From JBKHYJ01 sp046565505 (GTDB taxonomy: Bacteria; Acidobacteriota; Blastocatellia; UBA7656): a stretch of 64,000 nt of DNA. Made by a program: the position numbers and the translations under genes. Shown here piece after piece: positions 62,844 through 64,000 of this stretch. The stretch's first letter is position 1, and the number at the start of each line of letters is the position of its first letter. The DNA lies in NCBI GenBank assembly GCA_046565505.1, contig JBKHYJ010000009.1:1-64000 (forward strand), written 5' to 3'. The notes under the pieces were generated by a model, which saw nothing but the letters and a program-made list of their open reading frames with translations, did not search any database and had not been told where the DNA came from.

Positions 62844-63653
62844 ATGGAACTTAGCCCCAATTTGTTCGATGCCATAGCGGGAGCGTTTGACATGCGACTC
62901 GGCCTCCCTCAGGAGTTTTGCCGCAATATTGCGGACGCGGTGGTTAATATTGGAGAGGCGGGGCGGGGCGATCTGATTGTGGAGGTCGGGCCGGGAACAG
63001 GGCAAATCGGTCAATGGTTCGCATGCCCGCTACGCTATGCCGGGTTCGATCTGTCGGCGGCCATGCTTAAGGAGTTCCGCCATCGACTGAATGACCTGGG
63101 GGACAGGCTACTCATTCAAGCCGATGGCAACGCGGGCTGGCCGATTCGAGATCATGCGGCTCGAATCATTTTCAGCTCGCGGGCCATGCACCTGCTCGAA
63201 CCAGAGCATGTGGCTTCAGAAGTGTTCCGCGTCGCACACGGATGTGGCGCGACACTGGTCGTCGGGCGCGTGGACCGAGACCCCGCAGGTGTGAGGGCTC
63301 GGATGGCTGCCGAAATGCTCGAACGGCTGCGCGGGCACGGGTTCCAAGGCAGGCATGGTAAGCAGTACAACCGAAGACTGTTTGAATCGTGCCGGGGTCG
63401 CGGCGCGAATGTTTTGGAGACCGTGACTGTCGCCAAGTGGAAAGTGTTAATAAGCCCACGCCAGTCACTAGACGCGTGGCGGCAGCTTAAAGGACTGGGC
63501 GGCGTCCCCGTGCCGCGCGACGTTAGAGACGAGATACTGTCCGAGCTAGAGCTATGGGCGGAGGAAGTATTCGGCGGCTTGGATAAGGAATTTGAATCCG
63601 ATGAATCATACGCGCTTCGCTCTGTTCGGGTGCCGCCCGCTCGGCCGGAATGA
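62844..63653 (+). CDS. Class I SAM-dependent methyltransferase (mirror copy)
   Basis: Exact copy of 13246-14055. Confidence 0.75.
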   Translation: MELSPNLFDAIAGAFDMRLGLPQEFCRNIADAVVNIGEAGRGDLIVEVGPGTGQIGQWFACPLRYAGFDLSAAMLKEFRHRLNDLGDRLLIQADGNAGWPIRDHAARIIFSSRAMHLLEPEHVASEVFRVAHGCGATLVVGRVDRDPAGVRARMAAEMLERLRGHGFQGRHGKQYNRRLFESCRGRGANVLETVTVAKWKVLISPRQSLDAWRQLKGLGGVPVPRDVRDEILSELELWAEEVFGGLDKEFESDESYALRSVRVPPARPE

Positions 63654-63667
63654 CTTACAGCAGTCTG

Positions 63668-63698
63668 CCGCCCCGCAGCACGGGCGGGATTTTAAAAG
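63668..63698 (+). terminator. Probable rho-independent terminator (mirror copy)
   Basis: Mirror of 13201-13231: GC stem followed by GATTTTAAAAG. Confidence 0.45.
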
Positions 63699-63725
63699 CG
63701 ATTTGGTATCTTAATATGCGTTACA

Positions 63726-64000
63726 GTGAGCGACAAACAAATGCAAAATGATCTCCTCACCGAACTCGGCAAATCATTGATCGTGGGCTCTCTTGACGAG
63801 GTACGCCTGATGGCGCAAACTGGCGAGCCTTCGCCAGTGCAAATACTGCCCGAAGCTAACGTCATCAAGATCGGCGGGCAGAGCTTCATTGACAGGGGCC
63901 GCGCGGCCGTCTTCCCGCTGATAGAAGAGATTGTTGAAAACCTTCCCCACCACAAGATGATAGTGGGGACGGGCGCGGGCACACGGGCCAGGCATGCCTA
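63726..64000 (+). CDS. Molybdenum storage protein subunit, partial (mirror copy cut by window end)
   Basis: First 91 codons of the copy of 12343-13173, starting at GTG 63726. The mirror is still perfect at base 64000, so the truncation is due to the window, not to a real end of the repeat. Confidence 0.9.
   Translation, partial: MSDKQMQNDLLTELGKSLIVGSLDEVRLMAQTGEPSPVQILPEANVIKIGGQSFIDRGRAAVFPLIEEIVENLPHHKMIVGTGAGTRARHA

Larger units (their letters stand above)
38450..64000 (-). repeat. Right arm of the zero-spacer palindrome
   Basis: Exact reverse complement of the left arm, including small spurious reading frames, so no indel separates the two. Genes in this arm are listed as mirror copies and should be counted once when estimating gene content unless read coverage shows two real copies. 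Confidence 0.98.

Noticed and set aside
1..64000. CRISPR arrays, tRNA and rRNA genes
   Set aside because: No regularly spaced short repeats, cloverleaf patterns or rRNA-like stretches were noticed by eye; a tRNAscan or Infernal run was not possible.

Overview
The window is dominated by one structural fact. Positions 12899-38449 and 38450-64000 are exact reverse complements with no spacer, so every base x in this span pairs with base 76899-x. The two 25,551-bp arms carry the same genes in mirror order. I found no indel between them: all long reading frames mirror exactly in coordinates and translation, and the bases I compared at the fold and at the outer end are identical. The mirror still runs at the window edge, where the second copy of a Mo-storage gene is cut off. 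A perfect zero-spacer palindrome of this size is most easily explained as a fold-back read or assembly artefact. A read-through of a covalently closed hairpin end of a linear replicon is the interesting biological alternative. Only about 38.4 kb of the window is independent sequence.

The organism looks like a GC-rich, probably Gram-negative, soil or sediment bacterium. LPS-type glycosyltransferases (GT25, GT9), twin-arginine-exported oxidases and secreted TIG/fibronectin-domain proteins would fit Acidobacteriota. That placement is an inference; no rRNA, tRNA or ribosomal gene is present.

Layout of the unique part: (1) 1-1421 is an IS701-family insertion sequence with 17-bp perfect terminal repeats; its transposase is split by a -1 frame change at a run of seven A, and it truncates a neighbouring gene. 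(2) 1610-11370 is a glycan or glycoconjugate cluster: GT25, two GT4 enzymes, a beta-propeller protein, four methyltransferase-like proteins, a medium-chain dehydrogenase, a 6-pyruvoyl-tetrahydropterin-synthase-like protein and a YdjC-type deacetylase. (3) 11414-13173 holds two molybdenum-storage-protein (MoSto) subunits. (4) 13246-20989 holds a methyltransferase, a Spy/CpxP-like protein, two TAT-exported multicopper oxidases, a secreted DNRLRE-like protein and a ModC-like molybdate ATPase. (5) 21043-25492 is a tight run of glycosyltransferases and sulfotransferases, suggesting a sulfated surface glycan. (6) 25790-30428 holds a 952-aa molybdopterin oxidoreductase, a small unknown protein and xylose isomerase. 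(7) 30649-35761 (minus strand) holds a TIM-barrel isomerase, a metallo-beta-lactamase-fold hydrolase and a 1022-aa secreted PLD/TIG/FnIII protein. (8) 36320-38199 holds three small unrelated genes (four-helix membrane protein, exported hypothetical, GNAT), one boundary of which resembles an integron attC site. The fold lies 250 bp upstream of the GNAT gene.

Two themes connect the genes. One is molybdenum: storage (MoSto), uptake (ModC) and use (the oxidoreductase) fall within 17 kb. The other is surface carbohydrate synthesis, present on both sides of the metal genes.
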